From an uncultured Alphaproteobacteria bacterium (GTDB lineage Bacteria > Pseudomonadota > Alphaproteobacteria > Rhodospirillales > Rhodospirillaceae): a stretch of 64,000 nt of DNA. Below, one piece after another: positions 53,616 to 62,118 of this stretch. Each line of letters starts with the position of its first letter. Positions within the stretch are counted from its first letter, which is position 1. The position numbers were made by a program, and so were the translations under genes. The notes beneath the pieces were generated by a model, which was not told where the DNA came from, did not search any database, and worked only from the letters and a program-made list of their open reading frames with translations. The stretch is taken from contig LT599022.1 of assembly GCA_900079695.1 (NCBI GenBank), positions 958,287 to 1,022,286 on the forward strand. Direction: 5' to 3'.

Positions 53616-54362
53616 ATGGGTAAGCCGCAACGCAGCCGCAGGATTTCGCCGACCGCGATGCACGGATTCGACAACGTCCAACCCCTGTCGCCCACCGATT
53701 CGTGCTGGAGCCCGCTCGACGACGACCGCCGCGACCAGAGCTTCCGCCGCCACGTCCGCCCCTACAACGACAACCAGCGCCTGCTGATGGAGAGCATCGA
53801 AAGCCACCCGATCACCTTCGCCCTCGGCCCGGCGGGCACCGGCAAGACCTACCTCGCGATCGCCGCCGCATGCGAGGCGTTCGAGGATGGACGGGTGGCG
53901 CGCATCCTGCTGTCGCGCCCGGCGGTCGAGGCGGGCGAAAATCTCGGCTACCTGCCGGGCGGTCTGGAGGACAAGCTGCTGCCCTACCTCCGTCCGCTCT
54001 ACGATGCGCTCAACGACCGGCTCGGCGCGCGCAAGCTCAAGGCCCTGCTCGCCGACGGCTCGATCGAGATCGCGCCGGTGGCGTTCATGCGCGGCCGCAC
54101 CCTCAACAACGCGTTCATCATCGTCGACGAGGCGCAGAACTGCACCTACGGGCAGATCAAGATGCTGCTCACCCGCCTCGGCTGGCACTCGACGATGGTG
54201 ATCACCGGCGACCCGGATCAGTCGGACCTGCTGCCCGGGATGTCGGGCCTCACCGACGTCTCCCGCCGCCTCGAACCGCTCGACGGCGTCGCGCAGGTCC
54301 ACCTCACCGAGGCCGACGTGGTGCGCCACCCCCTGGTGGCGAGCATGATCCCGTACCTATAG
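53616..54362 (+). CDS. phoH: PhoH-family ATPase
   Basis: 248 residues. Walker A GPAGTGKTYLA (about 70-80), PhoH-specific SRPAVEAGENLGYLPGGLEDKLLPYLRPLYDAL, Walker B FIIVDEAQNCT and the sensor MVITGDPDQSDL are all in order, covering the full PhoH core. The about 45-residue N-terminal extension is basic. There is no neighbouring ybeY, so it is the E. coli PhoH rather than YbeZ context. Function is thought to be RNA-related ATPase/helicase, but is poorly known. Confidence 0.92.
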   Translation: MGKPQRSRRISPTAMHGFDNVQPLSPTDSCWSPLDDDRRDQSFRRHVRPYNDNQRLLMESIESHPITFALGPAGTGKTYLAIAAACEAFEDGRVARILLSRPAVEAGENLGYLPGGLEDKLLPYLRPLYDALNDRLGARKLKALLADGSIEIAPVAFMRGRTLNNAFIIVDEAQNCTYGQIKMLLTRLGWHSTMVITGDPDQSDLLPGMSGLTDVSRRLEPLDGVAQVHLTEADVVRHPLVASMIPYL

Positions 54363-54422
54363 TCTAAAGGGCGGCGGCCCGGCGCAATCCCGCGTCGGAC
54401 CGCCGCGCCGGAGGACTCCGCG

Positions 54423-54848
54423 ATGACGCCGCGCCACGAACAGACCCAGCACACCCTTGAGACCCGCGGCCAGGGCCTCTATCCGCTGGGCGGCAGCATC
54501 GACCGCTGGCTGCGCGAGATCGGTGCGGAAACCGGCCTGGTGACGGCGTTCTGCCGCCACACCTCGGCGTCGCTGACGATTCAGGAGAACGCCGACCCCG
54601 ACGTTCTGGCCGACCTCGCGGAAGCCTTCGCCCGGCTCGTGCCCGATGACGCGCCCTGGTATCGCCACCGCGAGGAAGGGCCGGACGACATGCCCGGCCA
54701 CATCCGCACCGCGCTCACCGACGTCTCCCTGAGCATCCCGGTTCACGAGGGCGCGATGACCCTCGGCACCTGGCAGGAGGTCTACCTGTTCGAGCACCGC
54801 CGCCGCCCCCACCGCCGGTGCGTGGTGTTCCACTACGCCGGATATTGA
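54423..54848 (+). CDS. yjbQ: YjbQ family protein (UPF0047)
   Basis: 141 residues. The family signature HTSASLTIQENADPDVLADL and GHIRTALTDVSLSIPVHEGAMTLGTWQEVYLFEHRRRPHRR are clear. YjbQ proteins form trimers and have been linked to thiamine-phosphate synthase activity in vitro; the physiological role is open. The start ATG follows a GGAGGA site. It is followed directly by an AT-rich island. Confidence 0.92.
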   Translation: MTPRHEQTQHTLETRGQGLYPLGGSIDRWLREIGAETGLVTAFCRHTSASLTIQENADPDVLADLAEAFARLVPDDAPWYRHREEGPDDMPGHIRTALTDVSLSIPVHEGAMTLGTWQEVYLFEHRRRPHRRCVVFHYAGY

Positions 54849-54905
54849 TCAATACAATTGAAAGTCGTAGAGATTAAAGGTCGTCGTTTTATTCGTGATC
54901 AATAC
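54846..54905. repeat. direct repeat TGATCAATAC x2
   Basis: TGATCAATAC occurs at 54846-54855 (including the yjbQ stop) and 54896-54905, 50 bases apart, at the left edge of the AT-rich island. It may be a regulator site or a mark of the insertion. Confidence 0.6.
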
Positions 54906-54907
54906 TC

Positions 54908-55345
54908 ATGAGGATTGAACAAATGTTTTCATTATTCAGAAACAGTAAGGATGATCGGTTAGCGATCGTAGAAAAAATTCTCGCAGATATGAAATTTCGA
55001 CCTACGCCGTATGGTGGAGGAGTAGCTATTCTGAGTCTTGAAAGCGGTTACAGCGAAGCCGACACCGCATCCCTCATCGCAATGATGACATTTGCCCACG
55101 ACATAAAAGCCAATCTAAACGATATTGTAAAATTAGCTCATATTGGAGCGCACGCGGCAACGGTAGTACGTCAACTAGCAGCTTTATGCGATAAGGGATA
55201 TATGCGTCGGGAGCAATTTGAGAATGACGCCAGAGCTATTATCGGCATGGCACGCGTAGATGAACACCAGGAGGAATGGCTTACCTCTGTTCTACGCGAT
55301 CCGGTCTGCAGCAAGGAACCGGTGGGAGTCTGTTGCGCGTACTAA
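54908..55345 (+). CDS. orphan AT-rich hypothetical gene
   Basis: 145 residues, unknown. The base and codon use (frequent A/T in third position) is unlike all neighbours, which suggests recent transfer. The protein is helical with no membrane segment (AIVEKILADMKFRPTPYGGGVAILSLESGYSEADTASLIAMM, AHIGAHAATVVRQLAALCDKGY). ATG at 54923 is an alternative start with AGGA upstream. The last 65 bases overlap the 3' end of the convergent DUF1232 gene, which supports insertion at this point. Confidence 0.65.
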   Translation: MRIEQMFSLFRNSKDDRLAIVEKILADMKFRPTPYGGGVAILSLESGYSEADTASLIAMMTFAHDIKANLNDIVKLAHIGAHAATVVRQLAALCDKGYMRREQFENDARAIIGMARVDEHQEEWLTSVLRDPVCSKEPVGVCCAY

Positions 55346-55745
55346 CCACCCTATTAATTATCAGAGCAAGATCCCCTTCCCTTAACGAGACCCAGCCCGC
55401 CCAGGCGGCGAGGCCGAGCCACAATGCGCCGATCGCCCACCCGGCCTTCCGCCCCGAATGCTTCTCGATCCGCTGTTCCGCCTCGGCGCGCACCTCCACC
55501 ATCAGCGACGCGGGGATCAGCCACAGGGCCAGCCACACCGCCAGCGGCAACAGAATCGCGTCGTCGAGGTAACCGATCACCGGAATGAAATCGGGGATCA
55601 GGTCGATCGGGCTGACCGCGTAGGCCACTGTCGCCGCCGCCAGCAGCTTGGCGGGCCACGGCACCCGCGGGTCGCGCGCAGCGAGCGAAAGCGCGACGAT
55701 CTCGCGCTTCACCGGCGCTGCCCGGCGTTTCGGCCGCGCCCGCAT
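55281..55745 (-). CDS. YkvA-like (DUF1232) membrane protein with aberrant C-terminus
   Basis: 154 residues. DUF1232 core at about 20-75: RDPRVPWPAKLLAAATVAYAVSPIDLIPDFIPVIGYLDDAILLPLAV, with the SPIDLIPDFIPVIGYLDD signature. A helical hairpin and a further membrane segment follow (about 108-124). The final 30 residues (LIINRVVSTRNRLPPVPCCRPDRVEQR) are encoded by the AT-rich island and look unrelated, so the original stop has probably been lost to the insertion. Function of the family is unknown. Confidence 0.85.
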   Translation of the reverse strand: MRARPKRRAAPVKREIVALSLAARDPRVPWPAKLLAAATVAYAVSPIDLIPDFIPVIGYLDDAILLPLAVWLALWLIPASLMVEVRAEAEQRIEKHSGRKAGWAIGALWLGLAAWAGWVSLREGDLALIINRVVSTRNRLPPVPCCRPDRVEQR

Positions 55746-55746
55746 C

Positions 55747-56076
55747 TCAGCCGCGCCGGCGGCCCAGGCGTTCGAGCACGCCGAAGCGGGCGAGCAGCAG
55801 GATTACCGTCGGCCAGAACAGGGTGTTCCAGAGATCGTGGACGCTGCCCTGCCAGTGCCAGCGGCCGAACAGCCGGATATCGTCGCGGAAGTCCAGCGCC
55901 TCGCCCACGCACGCGGCGAGCAGCACCGCGCACCACGGCAGCGGCGAGCGCAGCGAGCGGCCGGTGAGCAGCGCCGAGAGGAACATCACCGCGAGGCCGA
56001 CGTAGATGTGCAGCGCGTCCTTGTCGAGCTGGGTCCAGGACTGCACCACGAGCTTGAAGATCTGATACTCGGACAT
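55747..56076 (-). CDS. small membrane protein downstream of epmA
   Basis: 109 residues, unknown. Three predicted membrane helices (about 23-42, 46-63 and 80-99), with a polar WHWQGSVHDLWNTLFWPT segment rich in Trp/His before the last. GAGG overlaps the epmA stop region just upstream of the ATG, so it is co-transcribed with epmA and coupled to it. It reads on to the DUF1232 gene. Confidence 0.75.
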   Translation of the reverse strand: MSEYQIFKLVVQSWTQLDKDALHIYVGLAVMFLSALLTGRSLRSPLPWCAVLLAACVGEALDFRDDIRLFGRWHWQGSVHDLWNTLFWPTVILLLARFGVLERLGRRRG

Positions 56077-56078
56077 CG

Positions 56079-57125
56079 CTACCTCACCGGGGCCCAGAGC
56101 ACGCTCTCGACGTCGTCGGCGCCGCAGCACAGCATCGCGAGACGGTCGAAGCCCATCGCGATGCCCGCACTCTCGGGCATGCCGAAGGCGAGCGCGTCGA
56201 GAAAATCGCGGTCGATCGGCACCTCGGTGGCGTAGAGCCTGCGCTTGAGCGCGGCGTCGGCGCGGAAGCGGCGCTCCTGCTCGGCGGCATCGGTGAGTTC
56301 GGAAAAGCCGTTGGCGAGTTCGACCCCGGCGACGTAGAGCTCGAACCGCTCGGCGAGGCGCGGCTCGCCCGGCTTGCGGCGGGAGAGCGCGGCCTGGCAG
56401 ACCGGATAGTCGAACAGCACGGTCGGTCGCCCGCGCCCGAGGTTCGGCTCGACGCGGTCGAGCATCACCTTGAAGAACACGTCCTCCCAGCGGTCGGAGG
56501 GCGAGACCGAGATGCCGACGCGGCGCGCCTCGGCGGCGAGCGGCGCGGGATCCGGCTCGGCGGCGTCCTGGTCGGCGAGCACCGCCATCAGGTCGATCCC
56601 GGCATGTCGGGCGAACGCCTCGGCCACGCTCAAACGCTCGGGCGGGGCGACGAGCGAGCACCGCACGCCACGGAACGCCGCCTCCTCCCGCCCCGCCGCC
56701 GCCGCCGCGTCGGCCAGCAGCGCGGCGCAGTCGTCCATCAACGCGGCGTAATCGGCACCGGCGCGATACCATTCGAGCATGGTGAACTCGGGGTGATGGG
56801 TCGGCGAGGTCTCGCCATTGCGGAACACCCGCGCGAACTGGAAGAGCTTCGGCACCCCTGCAACCAGCAGCTTCTTCATCGCGAATTCGGGCGAGGTGTG
56901 GAGGTAGCGCCGCGCGCAGGCGTCGCCGAAGGCGTCCTCCAGCATCGTGTCGAACACCCGCAGATGCGGCTCCATGCCCGGGCACACCTGGAGAATCGGC
57001 GTCTCCACTTCGGCGAAGCCCCAGGCTTCGAAGTGCGCCCGCAGCGCCCGCAGGACCCGCGCGCGGGTTTCGAGGTTGGGCAGCCGGGCGGCCAGGCGCT
57101 CGGGCGTCCACCAGGATTCGGTCAT
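56079..57125 (-). CDS. epmA: elongation factor P--(R)-beta-lysine ligase
   Basis: 348 residues, the GenX/PoxA size (about 325 in E. coli). It is a truncated class II lysyl-tRNA-synthetase-like enzyme that attaches beta-lysine to EF-P. Class II motif 2 is seen as FQFARVFRNGETSPTHHPEFTMLEWY and motif 3 as GIAMGFDRLAML; there is no anticodon-binding domain. It is divergent from epmB and efp, giving a complete EF-P modification module. Confidence 0.95.
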   Translation of the reverse strand: MTESWWTPERLAARLPNLETRARVLRALRAHFEAWGFAEVETPILQVCPGMEPHLRVFDTMLEDAFGDACARRYLHTSPEFAMKKLLVAGVPKLFQFARVFRNGETSPTHHPEFTMLEWYRAGADYAALMDDCAALLADAAAAAGREEAAFRGVRCSLVAPPERLSVAEAFARHAGIDLMAVLADQDAAEPDPAPLAAEARRVGISVSPSDRWEDVFFKVMLDRVEPNLGRGRPTVLFDYPVCQAALSRRKPGEPRLAERFELYVAGVELANGFSELTDAAEQERRFRADAALKRRLYATEVPIDRDFLDALAFGMPESAGIAMGFDRLAMLCCGADDVESVLWAPVR

Positions 57126-57211
57126 CTTCGCCTCCGGTTCGGGAAACTGGCGTCGCGGCGCGACCTGGACTATGTATCGCGTTTCCGCCGCCGTTGTTAA
57201 GGACCCCAGCG

Positions 57212-58183
57212 ATGCCGCCGCGCGAATTGCCGGAACTGATCCCGCCGCACCTGCGTGCGCTCGCCGCGCGATCTCCGGCGGTGGCGCGCCAGTTCGCGCC
57301 CGACCCGCGCGAGGCGGTAACGACGCCGGACGACCGCGACGACCCGATCGGCGACCACGTCCACAGCCCGATGCCCGGGCTCGTCCACCGCTACCCCGAC
57401 CGGGTGCTGCTGCTCCCCACCCTCGCCTGCGCGGCGCACTGCCGCTTCTGCTTCCGCCGCGACCGGGTGGGCGCGAAGGGGATGAGCGACGCCGAGATCG
57501 ACGCCGCGCTCGCCTATATCGCCGCGCGCCCGGCGATCCGCGAGGCGATCCTCTCCGGCGGCGATCCGCTCACCGACCCGCGCCTCGCCACCCTGCTCGG
57601 CCGCCTCGACGCGCTCGACAGCCTCGACTGGCTGCGCATCCACACCCGCCTGCCGGTGCACGACCCCAAACGCGCGCTCCGGGTCGCCGCCGCGCTGCCC
57701 GCCGAGCGCCGCGCCGCGCTGTGGATCGCGCTGCACGTCAACCATGCCGACGAACTCACCCCCGAAACCCGCGCCGCGATCCGCGCGCTGCAGGCGAAGG
57801 GGATCTTCCTGGTGAGCCAGACGGTGCTGCTGAAAGGCGTCAACGACGACGCGGAGACGCTCGCGGCGCTGTTCCGCGCGCTCGTCGGCCTGGGAGTCAA
57901 GCCCTACTACCTCCACCACCCCGACCGCGCCGCGGGCACCGAGCACTTCCGCGTGCCGCTGGCGCGGGGCCGGGCGATCGCCGAATCCCTGCGCGCCACC
58001 CTTTCGGGGCTGGCTCAACCCGCCTACATCCTCGACATTCCCGGCGGCCACGGCAAGGTGTGGGCCACCGACGCCTTCGTCACCCCCGCCGCAAACGGCT
58101 GGGTCGCCCGCGCAACCGACGGTTCGCTCCACCCCTACCCGGCGGACGCGGACACGGAGGTTGCCCCGGCGGAAGCAAAGTGA
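57212..58183 (+). CDS. epmB: EF-P beta-lysylation protein, lysine 2,3-aminomutase-like radical SAM
   Basis: 323 residues. The radical SAM cluster motif is CAAHCRFCF (C-x3-C-x2-C, about 79-87); LSGGDPLTDPRL and HTRLPVHDPKR follow, as in KamA-type lysine 2,3-aminomutases, and the C-terminal DIPGGHGKV also matches. EpmB turns (S)-alpha-lysine into (R)-beta-lysine for EpmA. The ATG at 57212 has AAGGA upstream; an in-frame TTG at 57194 is unlikely. It lies just before efp. Confidence 0.95.
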   Translation: MPPRELPELIPPHLRALAARSPAVARQFAPDPREAVTTPDDRDDPIGDHVHSPMPGLVHRYPDRVLLLPTLACAAHCRFCFRRDRVGAKGMSDAEIDAALAYIAARPAIREAILSGGDPLTDPRLATLLGRLDALDSLDWLRIHTRLPVHDPKRALRVAAALPAERRAALWIALHVNHADELTPETRAAIRALQAKGIFLVSQTVLLKGVNDDAETLAALFRALVGLGVKPYYLHHPDRAAGTEHFRVPLARGRAIAESLRATLSGLAQPAYILDIPGGHGKVWATDAFVTPAANGWVARATDGSLHPYPADADTEVAPAEAK

Positions 58184-58247
58184 TAGGTTCCGCGCCGCCG
58201 CGGGGTCCTGCGATTCCGCCCGTTCATGCAACTGACAGCGAACGCAC

Positions 58248-58814
58248 ATGAAAATCCAAGCCAACACGATCCGCCCCGGCATGGTCCTGGACCACAACGG
58301 CAAGCAGTGGTCGGTTCTCAAGATCCAGTTGATCCAGCCCGGCAAGGGCGGCGCCTTCATCCAGGTCGAGATGCGCGACCTGTCGAGCGGCAACAAGACC
58401 AACGAGCGCTGGCGCACCGCCGACACCGTCGAGAAGCTGATGGTGGAGGAGCGCGACTGCCAGTATCTGTTCGCCGAGGGCGACCTCCTGACCTTCATGG
58501 ACAAGGAAACCTACGACCAGTTCACCCTGCCGAAGGACGCGGTGGGCGATCCGGCCGCGTTCCTCCAGGACGGCATGGACGTGATGGTGGAATCGATCGA
58601 GGGCAACCCGGTGTCCTGCACCCTGCCGCAGACCGTGATCATGGAAGTGGTCGAGGCCGACGCGGTGGTGAAGGGGCAGACCGCCTCCTCCTCCTACAAG
58701 CCGGGCGTGCTCGCCAACGGCGTGCGGGTGCTGATTCCGCCGTTCGTCGCCGCCGGCGACCGCATCGTGGTGAACACCGCCGATGCCACCTACGTCGAGC
58801 GGGCGAAGGGCTGA
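58248..58814 (+). CDS. efp: elongation factor P
   Basis: 188 residues, normal EF-P length. It rescues ribosomes stalled at proline-rich stretches. The modified lysine is Lys33 counting the initiator Met (IQPGKGGAF), and the presence of epmA and epmB nearby predicts beta-lysylation. Domain III ends with the family pattern GVRVLIPPFVAAGDRIVVNTADATYVERA. The region encodes several proline-rich proteins, including that at 59802, which are plausible EF-P clients. Confidence 0.97.
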   Translation: MKIQANTIRPGMVLDHNGKQWSVLKIQLIQPGKGGAFIQVEMRDLSSGNKTNERWRTADTVEKLMVEERDCQYLFAEGDLLTFMDKETYDQFTLPKDAVGDPAAFLQDGMDVMVESIEGNPVSCTLPQTVIMEVVEADAVVKGQTASSSYKPGVLANGVRVLIPPFVAAGDRIVVNTADATYVERAKG

Positions 58815-58876
58815 TCCCCTTCCCCACTCGCTGCTCTTGTCGATGGTTTAGGCTTCCCTGAAAGGACGGCGCGCCG

Positions 58877-59680
58877 ATGGCTGCCTTGTCTCCGCTGTTG
58901 AACGTCATGATCTCCGCCTCGCGCAAGGCCGCGCGGGGTCTCGCGCGCGATTTCGGGGAAGTCGAGAACCTCCAGGTTTCGGTCAAGGGCCCGAGCGACT
59001 TCGTCTCCACCGCCGACAAGAAGGCCGAGCGCACCCTCCAGCAGGAGTTGGCGAAGGCCCGGCCGCGCTTCGGCTTCCTGATGGAGGAAGGCGGCGAGAT
59101 CGCGGGCGAGGACACCAGCCACCGCTGGATCATCGACCCGCTCGACGGCACCACCAATTTCCTCCACGGCATTCCGCAGTTCGCGATCTCGATCGCGCTC
59201 GAGCGCGACGGCCAGGTGATCGCGGGCGTCGTCCACAACCCGATCACCGACGAACTCTATTTCGCCGAGCGCGGCCAGGGCGCGTTCCTGATCGCGCCCT
59301 ACACCGAACGCCGCCTGCGCGTCTCGGCGCGCGCACAGCTCGACCTCGCGGTCGTCGCCACCGGCATTCCGCACCGCGGCCGGGGCGACCATCCGCGCTT
59401 CCTCGGCCAGCTCGAGCGGGTGATGGGCGCGGTCGCGGGCGTGCGCCGCATGGGTGCCGCATCTCTCGATCTCGCCTACGTCGCCGCCGGGCGTTGCGAC
59501 GCCTACTGGGAAGAGGCGCTCTCGCCGTGGGATATCGCCGCGGGCGTGCTCCTGGTGCAGGAAGCGGGCGGCGTGGCGATGGCCACCGACGGCAGCGCGG
59601 ATCCGATGGCGCACGGCAACCCGCTCGCGACCAACCGCAAGCTCCAGGGGCCGATGCTGCGCCTGCTGCGCGGCGCGTGA
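58877..59680 (+). CDS. suhB: inositol monophosphatase family protein (SuhB-like)
   Basis: 267 residues, standard for SuhB. Motifs: metal-binding WIIDPLDGTTNFLHGIP (about 91-107) and the second signature WDIAAGVLLVQEAGG (about 215-229); MEEGGE corresponds to the third metal ligand. It hydrolyses inositol-1-phosphate or related sugar phosphates and in E. coli SuhB also joins rRNA antitermination complexes. AAAGGA precedes the ATG. Confidence 0.93.
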   Translation: MAALSPLLNVMISASRKAARGLARDFGEVENLQVSVKGPSDFVSTADKKAERTLQQELAKARPRFGFLMEEGGEIAGEDTSHRWIIDPLDGTTNFLHGIPQFAISIALERDGQVIAGVVHNPITDELYFAERGQGAFLIAPYTERRLRVSARAQLDLAVVATGIPHRGRGDHPRFLGQLERVMGAVAGVRRMGAASLDLAYVAAGRCDAYWEEALSPWDIAAGVLLVQEAGGVAMATDGSADPMAHGNPLATNRKLQGPMLRLLRGA

Positions 59681-59801
59681 ACCGAGTCGCCGCCGGATAT
59701 CCCCGGCGATCTCGGGCTTTACGACTCCCGGCAGGATTGAGTATGTTAAGGGCTTGCGAAAGGCGGCCCATGCGCGGCCGACGCACCCGGGGGATTGTAA
59801 C

Positions 59802-60911
59802 GTGACGCATCGGACGATCAGGGACTGGTTCGCCGTGGCCGGGGCGGCCTTGGCGCTGACACTGCCGCTGCCGGCTTCCGCGCTGGTGCTGGTCGGCGGC
59901 AAAGGTCCGTCCGTCACCGTCGACACGTCGGTCATCGACGCCCCCGCGCGCCGCTTCACCCTCGCCCCCCAACCGGGCGGACTGCTGGTGCCGGGCGAGC
60001 GCCTCGCCCCCGGCAGCCGCGTCCACCTCGTTCCGCCGGGACAGTCCCCAACCCGCAAACTCACCCTCACGCCGCCTTCGGGCGCCTCCGCGCGGCGCCT
60101 GCTGCCCGGGTCCGGGCGCGTCGTCCTCACCCCGCCGCCCGGGGTGACGCCGATTCTCGCACCGACGCGGTCCGCTTCGCGGCGGGCGCCCACCGCCGCC
60201 GAAATCGAGGCCGAGGTGAGCGCCGAAACCGCGGCCGAACCCGTCCGCGCCGAAAAGCCCGCGCCTATCACCCGGCCCGCGCCCGCACCGATCGCCAAAC
60301 CCGCGCCTGCGCCGGTGTTCGTCGCGCCGCCCGCTCCCGCTCCGGTTGCGGAACTGCCCGCCGAACCGACTCCGATCGCCCCGGTCGAACCGGTCGCGCC
60401 GCCCGCAGCCGCCGGCGTTCCGGCCCCGCCCCCGCCCGCAGCGCCGGACATGCCCGCGCCGCCCGCGATCGCCGCGCCCGAGCCGCCGCCGGTGCCCGCC
60501 GCTCCGGCGCCCGCGCCGGAAACGCCGCGCGTCGCCGCCGTGGCGCCGCCGTCCGTGCCCGCGGTGCCGCAGCCGCCCGCGGCTGCCGAGGCGACGACGC
60601 CCACCGCCACCGTCGCGCTCGCCTTCGAGGCGGAGGATGCGCGCCTCAACGAAACCCACCGCATCCTGCTCAAGGACGTCGTCGCCCGCCTGTCGGAAGA
60701 GCCGGAGGCGAACGTCCAGCTCCTCGCCTACGCCCAGGGCGAGAACCGCAGCAAGGCCCGCCGCCTGTCCCTCTCGCGCGCCCTGGCGGTGCGTTCCTAT
60801 CTGTTAAGCCAGGACGTGCGCAACACCCGCATCGAGGTCCGCGCCCTCGGCGATCAGGTACCGCCCGGCGGCAAGCCCGATCGCGTCGACGTGGTGATCG
60901 AAAAACCCTGA
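59802..60911 (+). CDS. proline-rich OmpA-domain envelope protein
   Basis: 369 residues from a GTG start with GGGGGA upstream; N-terminal signal-like segment (about 9-28: FAVAGAALALTLPLPASALV). The middle (about 120-265) is an Ala/Pro linker rich in PAPAP-type repeats, long enough to span the periplasm. The C-terminal part (about 270-369) is an OmpA-like peptidoglycan-binding domain (DARLNETHRILLKDVVARLSEEP, SRALAVRSYLLSQDV, PDRVDVVIE). The operon with MotA-like and OmpA/MotB-like genes suggests an envelope-spanning complex. Confidence 0.85.
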   Translation: MTHRTIRDWFAVAGAALALTLPLPASALVLVGGKGPSVTVDTSVIDAPARRFTLAPQPGGLLVPGERLAPGSRVHLVPPGQSPTRKLTLTPPSGASARRLLPGSGRVVLTPPPGVTPILAPTRSASRRAPTAAEIEAEVSAETAAEPVRAEKPAPITRPAPAPIAKPAPAPVFVAPPAPAPVAELPAEPTPIAPVEPVAPPAAAGVPAPPPPAAPDMPAPPAIAAPEPPPVPAAPAPAPETPRVAAVAPPSVPAVPQPPAAAEATTPTATVALAFEAEDARLNETHRILLKDVVARLSEEPEANVQLLAYAQGENRSKARRLSLSRALAVRSYLLSQDVRNTRIEVRALGDQVPPGGKPDRVDVVIEKP

Positions 60912-60954
60912 GCCCCGCGAGCGTGCCGCCGGGGAGCACTGAGGAATTCCCGTG

Positions 60955-62118
60955 ATGCAGTCTCCGAGCCGCTACCTTCGCCGCATGGCGCTGTTCCTCG
61001 CCGCCGTGGCCGTCGCCGCGGCGGTGACGTTTCCGATTCTCGCCCATGCGTTCATGGTCAACCCGGCGCTCAACGGCTTGATCTGCGGCGTGGTTCTGGT
61101 GGGCGTGCTCTACGAGTTCCGCCAGGTTCTGGCGCTCGCGCCGGAGCTGCGCTGGGCCGAAGCGTTCCAGAAGCAGCAGGTGCAGCTTTCGGGGGCGCCG
61201 GAGCCCCGCCTCCTCGCCCCGGCGGCGCGAATGTTCGCCGACCGCCCCGAAGGACGGCGCTTCGTGCTGTCGCCGCAGGCGACCCGTTCGCTGCTCGATA
61301 GCCTCTCCGACCGCCTCGACGAAACCCGCGACATCTCGCGCTACTTCACCGGACTGACGATCTTTCTCGGCCTGCTCGGCACCTTCTGGGGGCTGATGGA
61401 AACGGTGCGGACGATCGGCGGCGTGATCGCCGACCTGCAGATCGCCGGCGGCGACATCACCCAGGTGTTCGCCGACCTCAAGGCCGGGCTCGAAGCGCCG
61501 CTCGCGGGCATGGGCACGGCGTTTTCCTCCTCCCTGCTCGGTCTCTCGGGCTCGCTGGTGATCGGCTTCCTCGATCTTCAGCTCGGACAGGCGCAGAACT
61601 CGTTCTTCAACCAGATCGAGGACTGGATGTCGGGCGCCACCAAGGCCACCGCGGGCGCAGGCCCGGTCGGCGACGGCGACGGCTCGGTGCCCGCCTACAT
61701 CGGTGCGCTGCTGGAGCAGACCGCGGAGAGCCTCACCGAGCTTCAGCGCCTCACCAGCCGCGGCGACGAAAGCTCGCTGGCGGCGATGCGCGAGATCCGC
61801 GAACTCGGGCAGCGCCTCGACCTCCTCACCGAGCACATGCACACCCAGCAGCAGGTGATGCTCAAGCTCGCCGAGAACCAGTCGTCGCTGCTGCAGGGCG
61901 TGCACGCCCTCGCCAAAGCCGAAGGTGGCCTCGACGCCGACACCCGCAACGCGCTGAAGGCGCTGCCGCGCGCGGTCGAAAACGGCCTCGCCGCGGTGCT
62001 CGACGAGATGACCCGCGGCCGCTCCGAGCTCTCCCGCGACGTGCGTTCCGAAATCAAGGTGCTGGCGCGCACCATCGCCGCGGTCGCCGAGGCGGGCAAG
62101 ACGGGACGCGAACCATGA
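60955..62118 (+). CDS. MotA/TolQ/ExbB-like proton-channel subunit
   Basis: 387 residues. Four membrane segments: about 12-32, 38-58, 133-153 and 188-210. The TM3-TM4 region (YFTGLTIFLGLLGTFWGLMETV, APLAGMGTAFSSSLLGLSGSLVIGFLD) is the characteristic MotA/TolQ/ExbB channel motif with the conserved GLLGTFxG and TAFxxSLxG. A long C-terminal coiled coil follows (about 250-380). GTG at 60952 is an alternative start. It overlaps the MotB-like gene by four bases. Confidence 0.88.
   Translation: MQSPSRYLRRMALFLAAVAVAAAVTFPILAHAFMVNPALNGLICGVVLVGVLYEFRQVLALAPELRWAEAFQKQQVQLSGAPEPRLLAPAARMFADRPEGRRFVLSPQATRSLLDSLSDRLDETRDISRYFTGLTIFLGLLGTFWGLMETVRTIGGVIADLQIAGGDITQVFADLKAGLEAPLAGMGTAFSSSLLGLSGSLVIGFLDLQLGQAQNSFFNQIEDWMSGATKATAGAGPVGDGDGSVPAYIGALLEQTAESLTELQRLTSRGDESSLAAMREIRELGQRLDLLTEHMHTQQQVMLKLAENQSSLLQGVHALAKAEGGLDADTRNALKALPRAVENGLAAVLDEMTRGRSELSRDVRSEIKVLARTIAAVAEAGKTGREP

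Noticed and set aside
53335-53623. Small frames upstream of phoH as a possible leader peptide
   Set aside because: Two overlapping frames are equally open, neither has a ribosome site, and the hairpin at 53542-53575 is a better explanation of the sequence.
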